A stretch of DNA of 64,000 nt from Hallerella sp964397425 (GTDB lineage: Bacteria; Fibrobacterota; Fibrobacteria; Fibrobacterales; Fibrobacteraceae). Made by a program: the position numbers and the translations under genes. The notes under the pieces are model-generated. The model saw nothing but the letters and a program-made list of their open reading frames with translations, ran no database searches and was not told where the DNA came from. The stretch is from positions 124,001-188,000 of the forward strand of contig CAYNID010000003.1 in the NCBI GenBank assembly GCA_964397425.1, in the 5' to 3' direction. Below are positions 8,363-16,570 of the stretch, piece by piece (the stretch's first letter is position 1; each line of letters begins with the position of its first letter).

Positions 8363-9062
8363 ATGGACTTTTTTTCGGAAACATCAGACTACCGGGACCT
8401 TCTCAATTCGTTTTACGAAAAACGCAAAAAGGAAATGCCTTTTTACTCTTACCGCATGATGGGCGAAAAACTGGGATTGGATTCCAGCTACTTATACCGC
8501 GTTTTACAGAAAAAGCACCACCAGCCCGCACACGCAATTGAAAACCTTCGGCTTGCTTTATTCTTCAAACGTATCCAAGGACCCTGAACAAAAAACAGAA
8601 CTGATGGCAAAAGCCATCGCCCTGCAAGACGTGGAACGCCACAGTCTGCAAAATGCCGAAATCAAGTTTTTGGAAAACTGGTGGATCCCCGCCGAAGAGC
8701 GGAACGTTTCCACACTCACACTTTCTGTCGACAAAGCCGGCTTTGACGATTTAACGGAAATGGCCAAAGAATTTCGCCGCCTGGTGCAAAAAAGAGTCAA
8801 TTCCGTTCAAAAACCGGATCGGGTTTTGCAATTTTCGCTCGCATACGTCAAAAACGGAAAATCCTGGCAACATTTTGAAATCGATTCCACCTGGACCCGT
8901 TATGTCATGACTCCAACATCCCTTTTGCCGCCAGACAGCATCGGCGGCAACATCGGATGGGAATCCGTTAAAAGTCACGTGACCAATGTTTCCATCTTTG
9001 GCGGTGCCGGTGGCGAATTTTGGATAGACGACCTCGTCTTTTACGGAATCGACTTTGAATAA
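8363..9062 (+). pseudogene. Rearranged TIGR02147/DUF4423 regulator fused to a carbohydrate-binding-like tail
   Basis: The first frame (8363-8587) reads MDFFSETSDYRDLLNSFY ... YSYRMMGEKLGLDSSYLYRVL, the N-terminal HTH-like part of the TIGR02147 family, then hits a stop. The second frame (from about 8545) continues with the family's later segments: FGLLYSSNVSKDPEQKTEL, FLENWW, RNVSTLTLSVDKAGFDDL and PDRVLQFSL. Roughly 15 residues are missing at the frame change, and about 100 between WIPA and EERN, compared with the usual ~270-residue layout. From about 8840 the frame reads instead as the end of a CBM-like sandwich (SWQHFEIDSTWTRY ... GEFWIDDLVFYG). Multiple deletions plus a foreign tail indicate a decayed, chimeric gene. 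Family recall is from memory, without alignment. Confidence 0.7.
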
Positions 9063-9073
9063 CTTGCCGCGGA

Positions 9074-9724
9074 TTACTTCATTTTGGTTAGATACGCCGG
9101 CGACGATCCGTTTTTGATGATGCAATTCAAAATGCGCGAAATATCCCAATCATCCCGGCGGATTCGGCGGCGGAGCAACGCGACAAAAACTTCCATCAGC
9201 ATCCGGCAATCGTAAACGGCACGGTGCATTTCGGAATTGTCAATGTTCAATTTGATCTGCCCCTTGTCGCGGCTAAACATGTGCGCCAACGCGCCCAATT
9301 TGTGACTGCTGAGCTCCGGCAAAATGGATTTCGAAATGCGGAGACTGTCGACAATCGGATTTCCCGGCAACAATTGAGGATGTTTCGTATAGGCTTCGTG
9401 CAGAAATCCCGTATCGAAGTCCGCGTTATGCGCCACCAAAATGGCAGATTGCCCACAAAAAATGGTGAATTTTCGGAGAGCGTCGTTAACCGATGGCGCA
9501 TCTTCCACCATCGCATTGGTAATATGGTTCACCTTGGTCGCCGAATCGGGAATCATGCGCGAAGGTTTGACAAAGGTCTGGAACGCCCCCAGTTCCTTTG
9601 GCCGAACAATGCCGTCATCATCATAAACCGTGAACTTCACAGCCCCAATTTCAATAATTTCGTCCGTTTTCTGCAACAATCCGGTCGTTTCCAAGTCAAA
9701 AGCGACAAAGGTTGAATAAATCAA
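9074..9724 (-). CDS. DEDDh 3'-5' exonuclease (DnaQ/PolIII epsilon-like)
   Basis: 216 residues. Exo I FDLETTG (D10, E12), Exo II HNADFD, and Exo IIIe with the catalytic His and Asp in HRAVYD, so an intact DEDDh nuclease. The C-terminus beyond ~175 is short and lacks the clamp-binding and alpha-binding features I would expect of a replicative epsilon subunit, so a proofreading role or a stand-alone DNA/RNA exonuclease are both possible. The start appears to be TTG at 9724, as no in-frame ATG precedes FVAFDLETTG. The gene is downstream of the DUF374 acyltransferase on the same strand, 52 bases apart. Confidence 0.88.
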   Translation of the reverse strand: MIYSTFVAFDLETTGLLQKTDEIIEIGAVKFTVYDDDGIVRPKELGAFQTFVKPSRMIPDSATKVNHITNAMVEDAPSVNDALRKFTIFCGQSAILVAHNADFDTGFLHEAYTKHPQLLPGNPIVDSLRISKSILPELSSHKLGALAHMFSRDKGQIKLNIDNSEMHRAVYDCRMLMEVFVALLRRRIRRDDWDISRILNCIIKNGSSPAYLTKMK

Positions 9725-9776
9725 AGTAACATCCCATCTGAAAAGTGAATGTCACAAAAATAGATTAAAGAAAATG

Positions 9777-10322
9777 TCAATTTTGACAGCCGGCGGAATT
9801 CCCCGCATATTCCCGGATTTGTACAAACACTTTGGAAAACGGAAGCGGAATCCGGGCAAAGTCCCAAGTCGAAAGGCGAATGCTCGCACTGTAACGGATT
9901 TCCAGCATCCAAATCGGCACCCCGGCCTTTTCCGACAGCCAACGCGTTCCCGGCTTTTCGACAAGGACCGGCCCCCGCGGACCATCCAAAGCCATCGCAC
10001 AAGGCACTCCCGATTTCAACCATTTGAGCATTTGCCGAATTTCCATCGATTTCGCCGAACTTGAACCGCGGACAATCCGATACCCCAAGTCCGAAGCGAT
10101 TTTAGCCAAAAATTCCCCATCGTCGCTGGGAGAAACAAAAGCGGCAAGGCCTTTCCCGCGGAACGCCGCCGTGGCGGCGAACAAGTCCCGGTGCCACAGC
10201 GCAAGAATGCCCGCGCCACGCCCAAATTCCAGATTTTTCGGGGAAATTCGCAAAGAAAACAGCCAAAATTCCGCTATCTTGCAAAAAAAACGCCGTTTTA
10301 AAGAAAGTTTGCCCAACATCAT
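9777..10322 (-). CDS. DUF374 family lysophospholipid/lipid A acyltransferase-like protein
   Basis: 181 residues. Motifs of the DUF374 (LPLAT-like) family: LALWHRDLFA (about 39-48), SPSDDGEFLA, RGSSSAKSM and ALDGPRGP, with an N-terminal hydrophobic, basic segment suggesting inner-membrane association. Expected to transfer an acyl chain to a lipid A or phospholipid precursor; the substrate is unknown. The catalytic-type His is in LWHRD. ATG at 10322, without a Shine-Dalgarno; TATTTT lies five bases upstream. Slightly shorter than typical family members (about 200-230). Confidence 0.75.
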   Translation of the reverse strand: MMLGKLSLKRRFFCKIAEFWLFSLRISPKNLEFGRGAGILALWHRDLFAATAAFRGKGLAAFVSPSDDGEFLAKIASDLGYRIVRGSSSAKSMEIRQMLKWLKSGVPCAMALDGPRGPVLVEKPGTRWLSEKAGVPIWMLEIRYSASIRLSTWDFARIPLPFSKVFVQIREYAGNSAGCQN

Positions 10323-10361
10323 CTTGGAAAATAAAAAATATTTCTTATTTTTGGAAAAAAT

Positions 10362-10434
10362 GGCGACGTACCCAAGTTGGTAAGGGACGGCTCTGCAAAA
10401 GCCCTATTCCTCAGTTCGAGTCTGAGCGTTGCCT
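10362..10434 (+). tRNA. tRNA-Cys (anticodon GCA)
   Basis: 73-nt cloverleaf: acceptor GGCGACG / CGTTGCC (one G-T pair), anticodon loop CTGCAAA with anticodon GCA, T-loop GTTCGAGTC, discriminator T73 as expected for tRNA-Cys. The 3' CCA is not encoded. Confidence 0.93.
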
Positions 10435-10441
10435 CGAAAAG

Positions 10442-10467
10442 AGACGGATTTTCATCCGTCTTTTTTT
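10442..10467 (+). terminator. Terminator of tRNA-Cys
   Basis: 8-bp stem AGACGGAT / ATCCGTCT, loop TTTC, followed by seven T, eight bases after the tRNA 3' end. Confidence 0.9.
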
Positions 10468-10545
10468 GTTTTCCGGACCGACTGCGAATATTCCAAGCGG
10501 GATTATTCGTGATGCGATTTCCCAGATAAAGTATATATTAATTAC

Positions 10546-12303
10546 ATGAAGCAATTTCAATTCGAATACACCAGCATCGGGAAGCTTAAACGCGAACTGG
10601 ACAAAATCAACCAATGGAGAAAATCCAAGGTCACTTCTCGCGTCATCTTCGAGTGCTATGCAGAAGACATCGACCGTCTTCAAATTGAAAATGCCTGCGA
10701 AGTCTTTGACCAAGAAATGCCGGATGCCCTGTATATGGGCTGTTCCACAAACGGCAGCATCATCGAAGGCGGACTTTCGCACTCCCCCATCGGAGTGGTT
10801 TGCACCGTTTGCGAATACCCAACGACAGAAGCCAAAATTTTGCATTACCCCATTTCAGAAGAATCGGCGGAGTCTGTCGTGCAAAGCTTAAAACAGGAAC
10901 TCGCCAAGAATCCATGGGTCAAAGCCATTTCCATGCTGGTCACTATCCGCGGCATGTCCATGACCAAATTTTGCGATGCATTCACCGGCATCAACCCGGA
11001 CATCAAAATCTTCGGCGGCGGAGCCTTTAATCCCGATTTGAACAACAACGACGCCTGCGTTTTCAGCAAAATTTGCGGTTATTCCGAAAAAGGCGTCGTG
11101 TTTTTACTGATGGGCGGCGAAGATTTGAACGTCATGTCCACATTCATCACGGGGTGGAAACCGCTGGGACGGGAATTCAAAGTCACCCGAGCCGACGGAT
11201 GCATTCTCCGCGAACTCGATGGACGGCCCGCGAACGAAGCGTATTACCGTTATTTGAACATTCCCAATGACGAGCATTTTTTCAACAACACGTTAGAATT
11301 TCCATTTTTCTACAAACATCACGGAATCGATATTTTACGGGCACCCATCGCCAGCAACCCAGACGGTTCCCTGACGATGACTTCGGACATGGAAGAAAAC
11401 GTAAGCGCCCGAATCGCCTACGGCGATCCCAAAACCATTCTCAACAGCGTCCAGGAAGACGGCAAAAAAATCGCCGATTTTCAGCCGGAAGTCATCAAGA
11501 TGTTCTCCTGCGCGGCAAGGCGTTCGTATTGGGGCGCAGACGAAGTGAGCAAAGAAACGTTCCCGTTCCAAAGCATCGCTCCGACTTCGGGATTTTACAC
11601 CTCTGGTGAATTTTTAAAAACAGGCGATTACCTGAACCAGCACAACGTCACGTTGGTCATTGGCGCCATGCGCGAAGGCAAAAAAGACGAAAACGTCCAC
11701 TTCGAAATGCAAAGCGAAATCCTTTCGGGAAAAGTTTCCATGATAAACCGTTTGGCCACTTTTATCGATGCCGCCACAAAAGAATTGGAAGAAGCCAACC
11801 GGAAATTGTCCCAATCCGCCATTTTGGACAGCCAGACAAATTTGCTAAACCGGAACGCCATCCAAGGCTGCGTCGAAAAATCCCTGGAAACGTTCCAAAA
11901 AGAGGGGCAAAAATTCTCCCTGGCGATTATCGATATCGACAATTTTAAACAAATAAACGATTCCGTCGGCTTCAACAAAGGCGACAGGATCATTCAAAAG
12001 CTCTCCGATATGATTCAACAATCCCTGCAAAAACTTTCTCCAGAAGCCACTGCGGGCCGGTGGAGCGGCGAAAAGTTCTTGTTGCTGCTGCCAAATTCCA
12101 ACAAGGAGCAGGCTTCGCGCGTTGTCGACGTCATCCGTTCGGCGTTCGCCGCCGTGGATTTTTCGGACGCCCATTATCAAACGTTGAGTGCCGGCGTGAC
12201 AGAAATCCACCCCGAAGATTCTTTTGATTCTCTTTGCATCCGAGCAAACAACGCCTTGCACGATGCCCGAAATCAAGGGCGGAACTGCGTCGCAATCAAG
12301 TAA
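10546..12303 (+). CDS. FIST sensor domain protein with degenerate GGDEF domain
   Basis: 585 residues, no transmembrane segment. The N-terminal ~390 residues match FIST_N/FIST_C (CSTNGSIIEGG, IFGGGAF, HHGIDILRAPIA, FSCAARR), a small-ligand-sensing cytoplasmic domain. After a coiled linker (about 405-425) a GGDEF domain begins at DSQTNLLNRNA. Its signature reads RWSGEKF instead of RYGGEEF, so the metal/catalytic acidic pattern is broken and cyclase activity is unlikely. It lies 14 bases upstream of a PAS-GGDEF-EAL gene; the pair probably senses a ligand and tunes c-di-GMP breakdown. There is no Shine-Dalgarno; TATATT ends six bases before the ATG. Confidence 0.85.
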   Translation: MKQFQFEYTSIGKLKRELDKINQWRKSKVTSRVIFECYAEDIDRLQIENACEVFDQEMPDALYMGCSTNGSIIEGGLSHSPIGVVCTVCEYPTTEAKILHYPISEESAESVVQSLKQELAKNPWVKAISMLVTIRGMSMTKFCDAFTGINPDIKIFGGGAFNPDLNNNDACVFSKICGYSEKGVVFLLMGGEDLNVMSTFITGWKPLGREFKVTRADGCILRELDGRPANEAYYRYLNIPNDEHFFNNTLEFPFFYKHHGIDILRAPIASNPDGSLTMTSDMEENVSARIAYGDPKTILNSVQEDGKKIADFQPEVIKMFSCAARRSYWGADEVSKETFPFQSIAPTSGFYTSGEFLKTGDYLNQHNVTLVIGAMREGKKDENVHFEMQSEILSGKVSMINRLATFIDAATKELEEANRKLSQSAILDSQTNLLNRNAIQGCVEKSLETFQKEGQKFSLAIIDIDNFKQINDSVGFNKGDRIIQKLSDMIQQSLQKLSPEATAGRWSGEKFLLLLPNSNKEQASRVVDVIRSAFAAVDFSDAHYQTLSAGVTEIHPEDSFDSLCIRANNALHDARNQGRNCVAIK

Positions 12304-12317
12304 ACACAGGGTTCACT

Positions 12318-13964
12318 ATGAAAAAAAAATCGAAACTGGATTCCTTGTTTGAAGCATTTTCCATCGTTTGCAACGGAAGATACGTTTACGTTTGTGACAT
12401 CAAACAAGATATTTCGAGGTGGTCCAAATCCGCCGTAGACTTTTTTGGACTTCCCGCCGAGTACATGGAAAACGCTCAAAGAATCTGGAGCGACTTTTTG
12501 CACCCCATGGACCGCGACTATTTCAATGAAAGCATCAATGCCATTTTCAACGGCGAAGAAGAAAGCCATACGTTAGAATACCGCGCCAAGACCCGCAACG
12601 GAGATTACGTCGTCTGCGTTTGCCAAGGAGTCGTCGTCAAAGACGAAAACGGCAAACCGGAATATTTTTGCGGAGCCATCAAAAATCACGACAGCGTCAA
12701 CTACATCGATGAAGTGACAAACCTCCGTAGCCTTTACGGATTCTTAGACGATATCCGGACCGCGTTCAGCGCCCAGAAGCCGCTATCCATTTTGATGATA
12801 GGCGTAGAAGACTTTCAGCGGACAAACGACATTTTCGGCTACATGTTCGGCAACCGCGCCCTGCGAAAATTCGGTTCCCTGCTTCTTGAAGAATTTCGCA
12901 GAGACTGCTCCGTTTACCGCATGGACGGCACCAAGTTTGCCGTAACCTCTTCTAAAATACCCTTGTCCCGTCTTGAAGAAATTTACACCGAATTGCAAGA
13001 AATTTGCGCAAAGAAGTTTTACGTCGGATCCGACAGGCTCACCCTTTCTCTCTGTGCAGGTGCGGTTCTCATTGACCATTTCAACATCGATTCGGACACC
13101 GTTTACTCTTGCCTCAAATACGCGATTCACGAATCCAAAGTCAACCATCATGGCGAACTTTACGTTTTCAAAGACGTCATCAACGATGAAAACCGGAACA
13201 GCCTGACACGGCTCAACGTCATTCGCGACAGCATTGTCGACGATTGCATCGGCTTTGAATTGTATTTTCAACCCGTCGTCGACGCCAAAACAGAAGAACT
13301 CCGCGGCGCCGAGGCCCTTATCCGTTGGAAGAACAAGGATTACGGCTTGGTTCCTCCGTTTTTGTTCGTTCCCATTTTAGAACAAGACAGCCTTTTCCCG
13401 GAATTAGGACGATGGATTTTGCGAAAGGCCATGGAATGCGGAAACCGCATCCGGGCGAAACATCCGAATTTCGTGATGAACGTAAATCTTTCCTATGCGC
13501 AACTTGAACGGACCGATTTCGTCGACATGGTCTTTGGACTTCTTGACAAAACAGGCTTCCCCGCGCAGAACCTTTGCCTGGAAATGACGGAACGTTGCCG
13601 CCTTCTCGACATGAAACTTCTCAAAGGCATTTTTGAAAAGCTCCGCGCACGCGGCATCCAGTTAGCCGTCGACGATTTCGGGACCGGATTTTCTTCCTTG
13701 GACGTTTTGCGCAAATTGCCGGTGGACTGCGTCAAAATAGACAGAGAGTTCGTTTCGAACATCCAGTCCAGCAAAGACGACCGGAACACCATCAAATTCA
13801 TTTCGGATTTGGCGAACTCTTTTGATGCAAAAGTTTGCGTCGAAGGAATCGAATCTCCTGAAATGCGAGACGTTTTGCGAGAATATCCGGTTTCCTCGTT
13901 CCAAGGATACCTCTATTCAAAGCCCGTTCCCATCGATGAATTTTCTCAGAAATACCTGCTTTGA
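12318..13964 (+). CDS. PAS-GGDEF-EAL protein, probable c-di-GMP phosphodiesterase
   Basis: 548 residues. A PAS domain (about 15-130) is followed by GGDEF (about 135-290) whose signature is YRMDGTKF, a degenerate site, then an EAL domain with intact motifs: EALIRW, NVNLSYAQL, LEMTER, VDDFGTGFSSLDVLRKLPVD, KIDREFV and VEGIES. So it should hydrolyse c-di-GMP, with the GGDEF acting at most as a GTP-sensing or structural domain. The open frame extends upstream into the previous gene, but ATG 12318 with a CAGGG ribosome site is the logical start. Co-transcribed with the FIST-GGDEF gene; a bidirectional terminator follows. Confidence 0.9.
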   Translation: MKKKSKLDSLFEAFSIVCNGRYVYVCDIKQDISRWSKSAVDFFGLPAEYMENAQRIWSDFLHPMDRDYFNESINAIFNGEEESHTLEYRAKTRNGDYVVCVCQGVVVKDENGKPEYFCGAIKNHDSVNYIDEVTNLRSLYGFLDDIRTAFSAQKPLSILMIGVEDFQRTNDIFGYMFGNRALRKFGSLLLEEFRRDCSVYRMDGTKFAVTSSKIPLSRLEEIYTELQEICAKKFYVGSDRLTLSLCAGAVLIDHFNIDSDTVYSCLKYAIHESKVNHHGELYVFKDVINDENRNSLTRLNVIRDSIVDDCIGFELYFQPVVDAKTEELRGAEALIRWKNKDYGLVPPFLFVPILEQDSLFPELGRWILRKAMECGNRIRAKHPNFVMNVNLSYAQLERTDFVDMVFGLLDKTGFPAQNLCLEMTERCRLLDMKLLKGIFEKLRARGIQLAVDDFGTGFSSLDVLRKLPVDCVKIDREFVSNIQSSKDDRNTIKFISDLANSFDAKVCVEGIESPEMRDVLREYPVSSFQGYLYSKPVPIDEFSQKYLL

Positions 13965-13970
13965 CCATAC

Positions 13971-14001
13971 AAAAAAGTCCCGCAAAATGCGGGACTTTTT
14001 T
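13971..14001. terminator. Bidirectional terminator between convergent genes
   Basis: A perfect 13-bp stem (AAAAAAGTCCCGC / GCGGGACTTTTTT) with a 5-base loop has A-runs and T-runs on both sides, so it serves both the EAL gene (+) and the PEGA gene (-). Confidence 0.93.
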
Positions 14002-14014
14002 CAAACCTTTTCAA

Positions 14015-14551
14015 TCAATATCTCTTTCCCTTGCGGGCGTCGATTGTAATTTGAACGGTCTTTTCGCCTTCGACTTTCACAAGCTTTTCTGCGGAACGAC
14101 CGTTGCTGCATTCCGCACGGACCATGTGGTCGCCGGCATCGAGATTGTGAACCGTCAGCGGAGCGCCATCCGTTTTGTCCGCATTGTCACCGTCCACATA
14201 AATCGTGCACTTGCCCGGAAGCGTGGTCACTTCGATGTGGCCTTTGGGGATGACCGTTCCAAAATTGAATTCGTTCGGCTTGTTCGGCCAAATATTGACC
14301 CGCTGGTTGACCAGTTCATATCCTTGGTCCACGACAATCAGAGTTTGTCTTCCAGAAGAAACGTCCCGATTTTCGATGGGGCTCTTTCCCAAAAGTTCAC
14401 CACCCAAATAAACTTCGCTGTTGGGCGGATTCGTGATGATTGTCACCTTGGCCGGCTGTCCGCGGGGAGGCGGTTCTTCGGCCATTGCGGCTACGGCACA
14501 AAAAGAAATCGTCACAGCGCTAAGGGACAAAAGTCTCTGGAAAAATTTCAT
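14015..14551 (-). CDS. Secreted PEGA-domain protein
   Basis: 178 residues with a Sec signal peptide (cleavage about residue 24, AAMA). Two beta-rich PEGA-type repeats: ITNPPNSEVYLGGELLGKSP (about 39-58) and a second around TTLPGKCTIYVDGDNADKTDGAPL. Such domains are found in surface layer or periplasmic proteins; the ligand is unknown. It is convergent with the EAL gene and divergent from the ABC-class ATPase gene, 103 bases between starts. No operon partner. Confidence 0.8.
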   Translation of the reverse strand: MKFFQRLLSLSAVTISFCAVAAMAEEPPPRGQPAKVTIITNPPNSEVYLGGELLGKSPIENRDVSSGRQTLIVVDQGYELVNQRVNIWPNKPNEFNFGTVIPKGHIEVTTLPGKCTIYVDGDNADKTDGAPLTVHNLDAGDHMVRAECSNGRSAEKLVKVEGEKTVQITIDARKGKRY

Positions 14552-14654
14552 GAGTCAAACTCCTTGTTCATCGCCTTTAAGATACAAAGAATTTCGGCCC
14601 GGCGGGAAGTTCCTGTGTAAAAAAAGCCCCCACAAATTATACTTTTGTCTTCAA

Positions 14655-16361
14655 ATGAAAGATCTCTATCAAAAATTGCGCACTTTTACCGGAAAAAGCT
14701 ACGGGCTCTACAAGAGCCTCGCCGGAAAATCCTGGAACTTCGGCGATTTCGAACTGGAATTTGTCCATGTGCAAGGCGATCCTTACGCCCCGGCATCCCG
14801 ATTAAAGTTCAAAGCTCCCATCGAAACGCTGGGCATTCCCGTCGAATGGGGAAATTTTCCCTTAAAACGCCTGGCTTTGGCTGATTTTTTGCTGAGAAAA
14901 CTCCGCGCCGAAATCGATTCTCACGCCGACGAAAAATTCCCGGTGAACGTCCTGTCTCCAGGGCAAGAAGTTTTGGTCCGCAACGCGCTCTGGGTGGGCG
15001 GCCCTTCGGAAAACGGCGGGAAAGCGACAGTCGAAGTCCTGCTCTCGGTGGAACTCCCCGGCGAAAAGCGCCAAATCGACGTTCCCGCCGCCACCGAACT
15101 GTTGACCTCCACCATCCCGGATTTACTTCTTTCAATTTACCTGAATTCAAAATCCGACTGCGATGCCGCGGCAAACGCCATCAGAACGTTGGAATTTCGC
15201 GAAGAGTTGCGTTCCCAGGTGCAACGAGAAGGCCTTGTGGCATTCGTCCCCAACGGAGCCGTTCTCCCCAGGGAATCCGGGACAAGCGACTTGCCAAAAC
15301 CCGCGGCGGTCCCCTTTGAATCCCCCAAAGAACTGCTACGCACTTTTGACGTTTTCGGGGAAAAAATTTCGGGCATGGGAATTCCCCGCGGCATCACCAT
15401 TATCGCCGGAGGCGCTTACCATGGAAAGTCCACCCTCCTCAAAGCGTTAGAAGCATCTTCCACGCCACACATTCCCGGTGATGGTCGAGAATGGATTGTC
15501 GCAGACCCTTCCGCCGTTCGGATTGCCGCGGAACCGGGAAGAATCGTCAAAGGCACGCGAATCGCCCCCTTTGTCAAAGAACTTCCTTTCGGCGTTTCAA
15601 CCGAAAAATTCAAGACAAGTTCCGCCTCGGGTTCGACCAGCGAAGCTGCAAATGTTGTCGAAGCCTTGGAATTTGGCGCAAGAACCCTTTTTATCGATGA
15701 AGACGCTTCGGCGGTAAATTTTTTAATCCGGGATTCCCGGATGCGTTCTCTTGTCGGCGAAAAAGACGAACCGCTGATTCCGTTGGCGGACCGAGCGGAA
15801 GAATTGAAGAATTTGGGCGTAAATCTGGTGATAGTCGTCGGCGCTTGCGGTGATTTTTTGAATGCCGCCGACACGGTTCTCGTGATGAAAAACTACAGAC
15901 CGGTTTGCGCAACGGCAGCCGCCGCGGAAATCGCGGCCAAATTCCCGCAGCGAGAAACGCCACAGTCACTTCCGCCTTTTGGAAATTTTTCCTGCAGGCC
16001 ACTTTGCGAACTTTCCAAAGAATTGCTCCCCGGACTAAAGCCCCGCAGCCAGCATGAACGCCAGGTCAAAGTGCGCCTCCGCGGGTCAGAGCTTTCCATC
16101 GGATACACCCACGCCGATCTTCGGCATTTGTTTGCGTCGCCCCGAACAGCCCAACTCAGCGGACTCGGACTTTTTTTGCTGAATTTGCTGCAAAATGCAG
16201 ACGACACCCCCGCAAACGAAGCCATCCACAAGCTCAGCGTCCAAATCCGGAATGTCGGATTCCGCCGTTTGCCCCAAGGTTTTTCCAAAGACGCCGAACT
16301 CCCTTCGGAACAGGAAATTGCGGCGGCATTGCTTCGAATGGCGAATTCCACTCCAGATTGA
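14655..16361 (+). CDS. ABC-class ATPase (COG3044 / DUF2791-type)
   Basis: 568 residues, close to the length of the predicted ABC-class ATPases related to trypanosome MRB1590. N-terminal ~250 residues are a family-specific region (SYGLYKSLAGKSW, FVHVQGDPYAPASRLK); then Walker A GGAYHGKSTLL (about 258-268) and Walker B TLFIDEDASAVNFLIRD. No transmembrane segments, so not a transporter; MRB1590 binds RNA, so nucleic-acid binding is plausible but unproven here. The open frame runs further upstream (to 14421) opposite the PEGA gene; MKDLYQKLRTF is the natural start. Monocistronic. Confidence 0.85.
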   Translation: MKDLYQKLRTFTGKSYGLYKSLAGKSWNFGDFELEFVHVQGDPYAPASRLKFKAPIETLGIPVEWGNFPLKRLALADFLLRKLRAEIDSHADEKFPVNVLSPGQEVLVRNALWVGGPSENGGKATVEVLLSVELPGEKRQIDVPAATELLTSTIPDLLLSIYLNSKSDCDAAANAIRTLEFREELRSQVQREGLVAFVPNGAVLPRESGTSDLPKPAAVPFESPKELLRTFDVFGEKISGMGIPRGITIIAGGAYHGKSTLLKALEASSTPHIPGDGREWIVADPSAVRIAAEPGRIVKGTRIAPFVKELPFGVSTEKFKTSSASGSTSEAANVVEALEFGARTLFIDEDASAVNFLIRDSRMRSLVGEKDEPLIPLADRAEELKNLGVNLVIVVGACGDFLNAADTVLVMKNYRPVCATAAAAEIAAKFPQRETPQSLPPFGNFSCRPLCELSKELLPGLKPRSQHERQVKVRLRGSELSIGYTHADLRHLFASPRTAQLSGLGLFLLNLLQNADDTPANEAIHKLSVQIRNVGFRRLPQGFSKDAELPSEQEIAAALLRMANSTPD

Positions 16362-16406
16362 AGTCAAAAACATTTTTAAGAACATTTTTTCATAAAATCA
16401 CAGTTT

Positions 16407-16418
16407 AGTTTGTAAACT
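16407..16418 (+). promoter_or_regulatory. Dyad motif upstream of pectate lyase
   Basis: AGTTTGTAAACT, an imperfect palindrome, lies 153 bases before the start. The 11-mer GTTTGTAAACT also occurs upstream of the GH5 cellulase (4735-4745). Confidence 0.3.
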
Positions 16419-16461
16419 CCATTTCACTCATTTCTCAAAAACGAACAAAATTCGACAGAAT

Positions 16462-16490
16462 TTGTAAATTCAACCCTTTCTCAATACAAT
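16462..16490 (+). promoter_or_regulatory. Candidate sigma-70 promoter of pectate lyase
   Basis: TTGTAA (16462-16467), 17-bp spacer, TACAAT (16485-16490). Transcription would start near 16497, giving a ~74-base leader that contains the palindrome at 16535-16556. Confidence 0.5.
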
Positions 16491-16534
16491 AATATTTACC
16501 ATTTCCAGATTTAGAATTAGATTGTAAAGTGAAA

Positions 16535-16556
16535 ATTTTGAGAACATTCTCAAAAT
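16535..16556 (+). promoter_or_regulatory. Perfect inverted repeat in pectate lyase leader (candidate operator)
   Basis: Arms ATTTTGAGAA / TTCTCAAAAT (10 bp each) separated by two bases, ending four bases before the GGAGGA Shine-Dalgarno. Its position downstream of the candidate promoter would suit a repressor site. Confidence 0.5.
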
Positions 16557-16570
16557 AAAAGGAGGACTGC

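Noticed and set aside
7992..8459. 155-codon frame downstream of the carboxyltransferase.
   Set aside because: Begins within a terminator hairpin, composition is basic and motif-free, and it overlaps the start of the TIGR02147 remnant.
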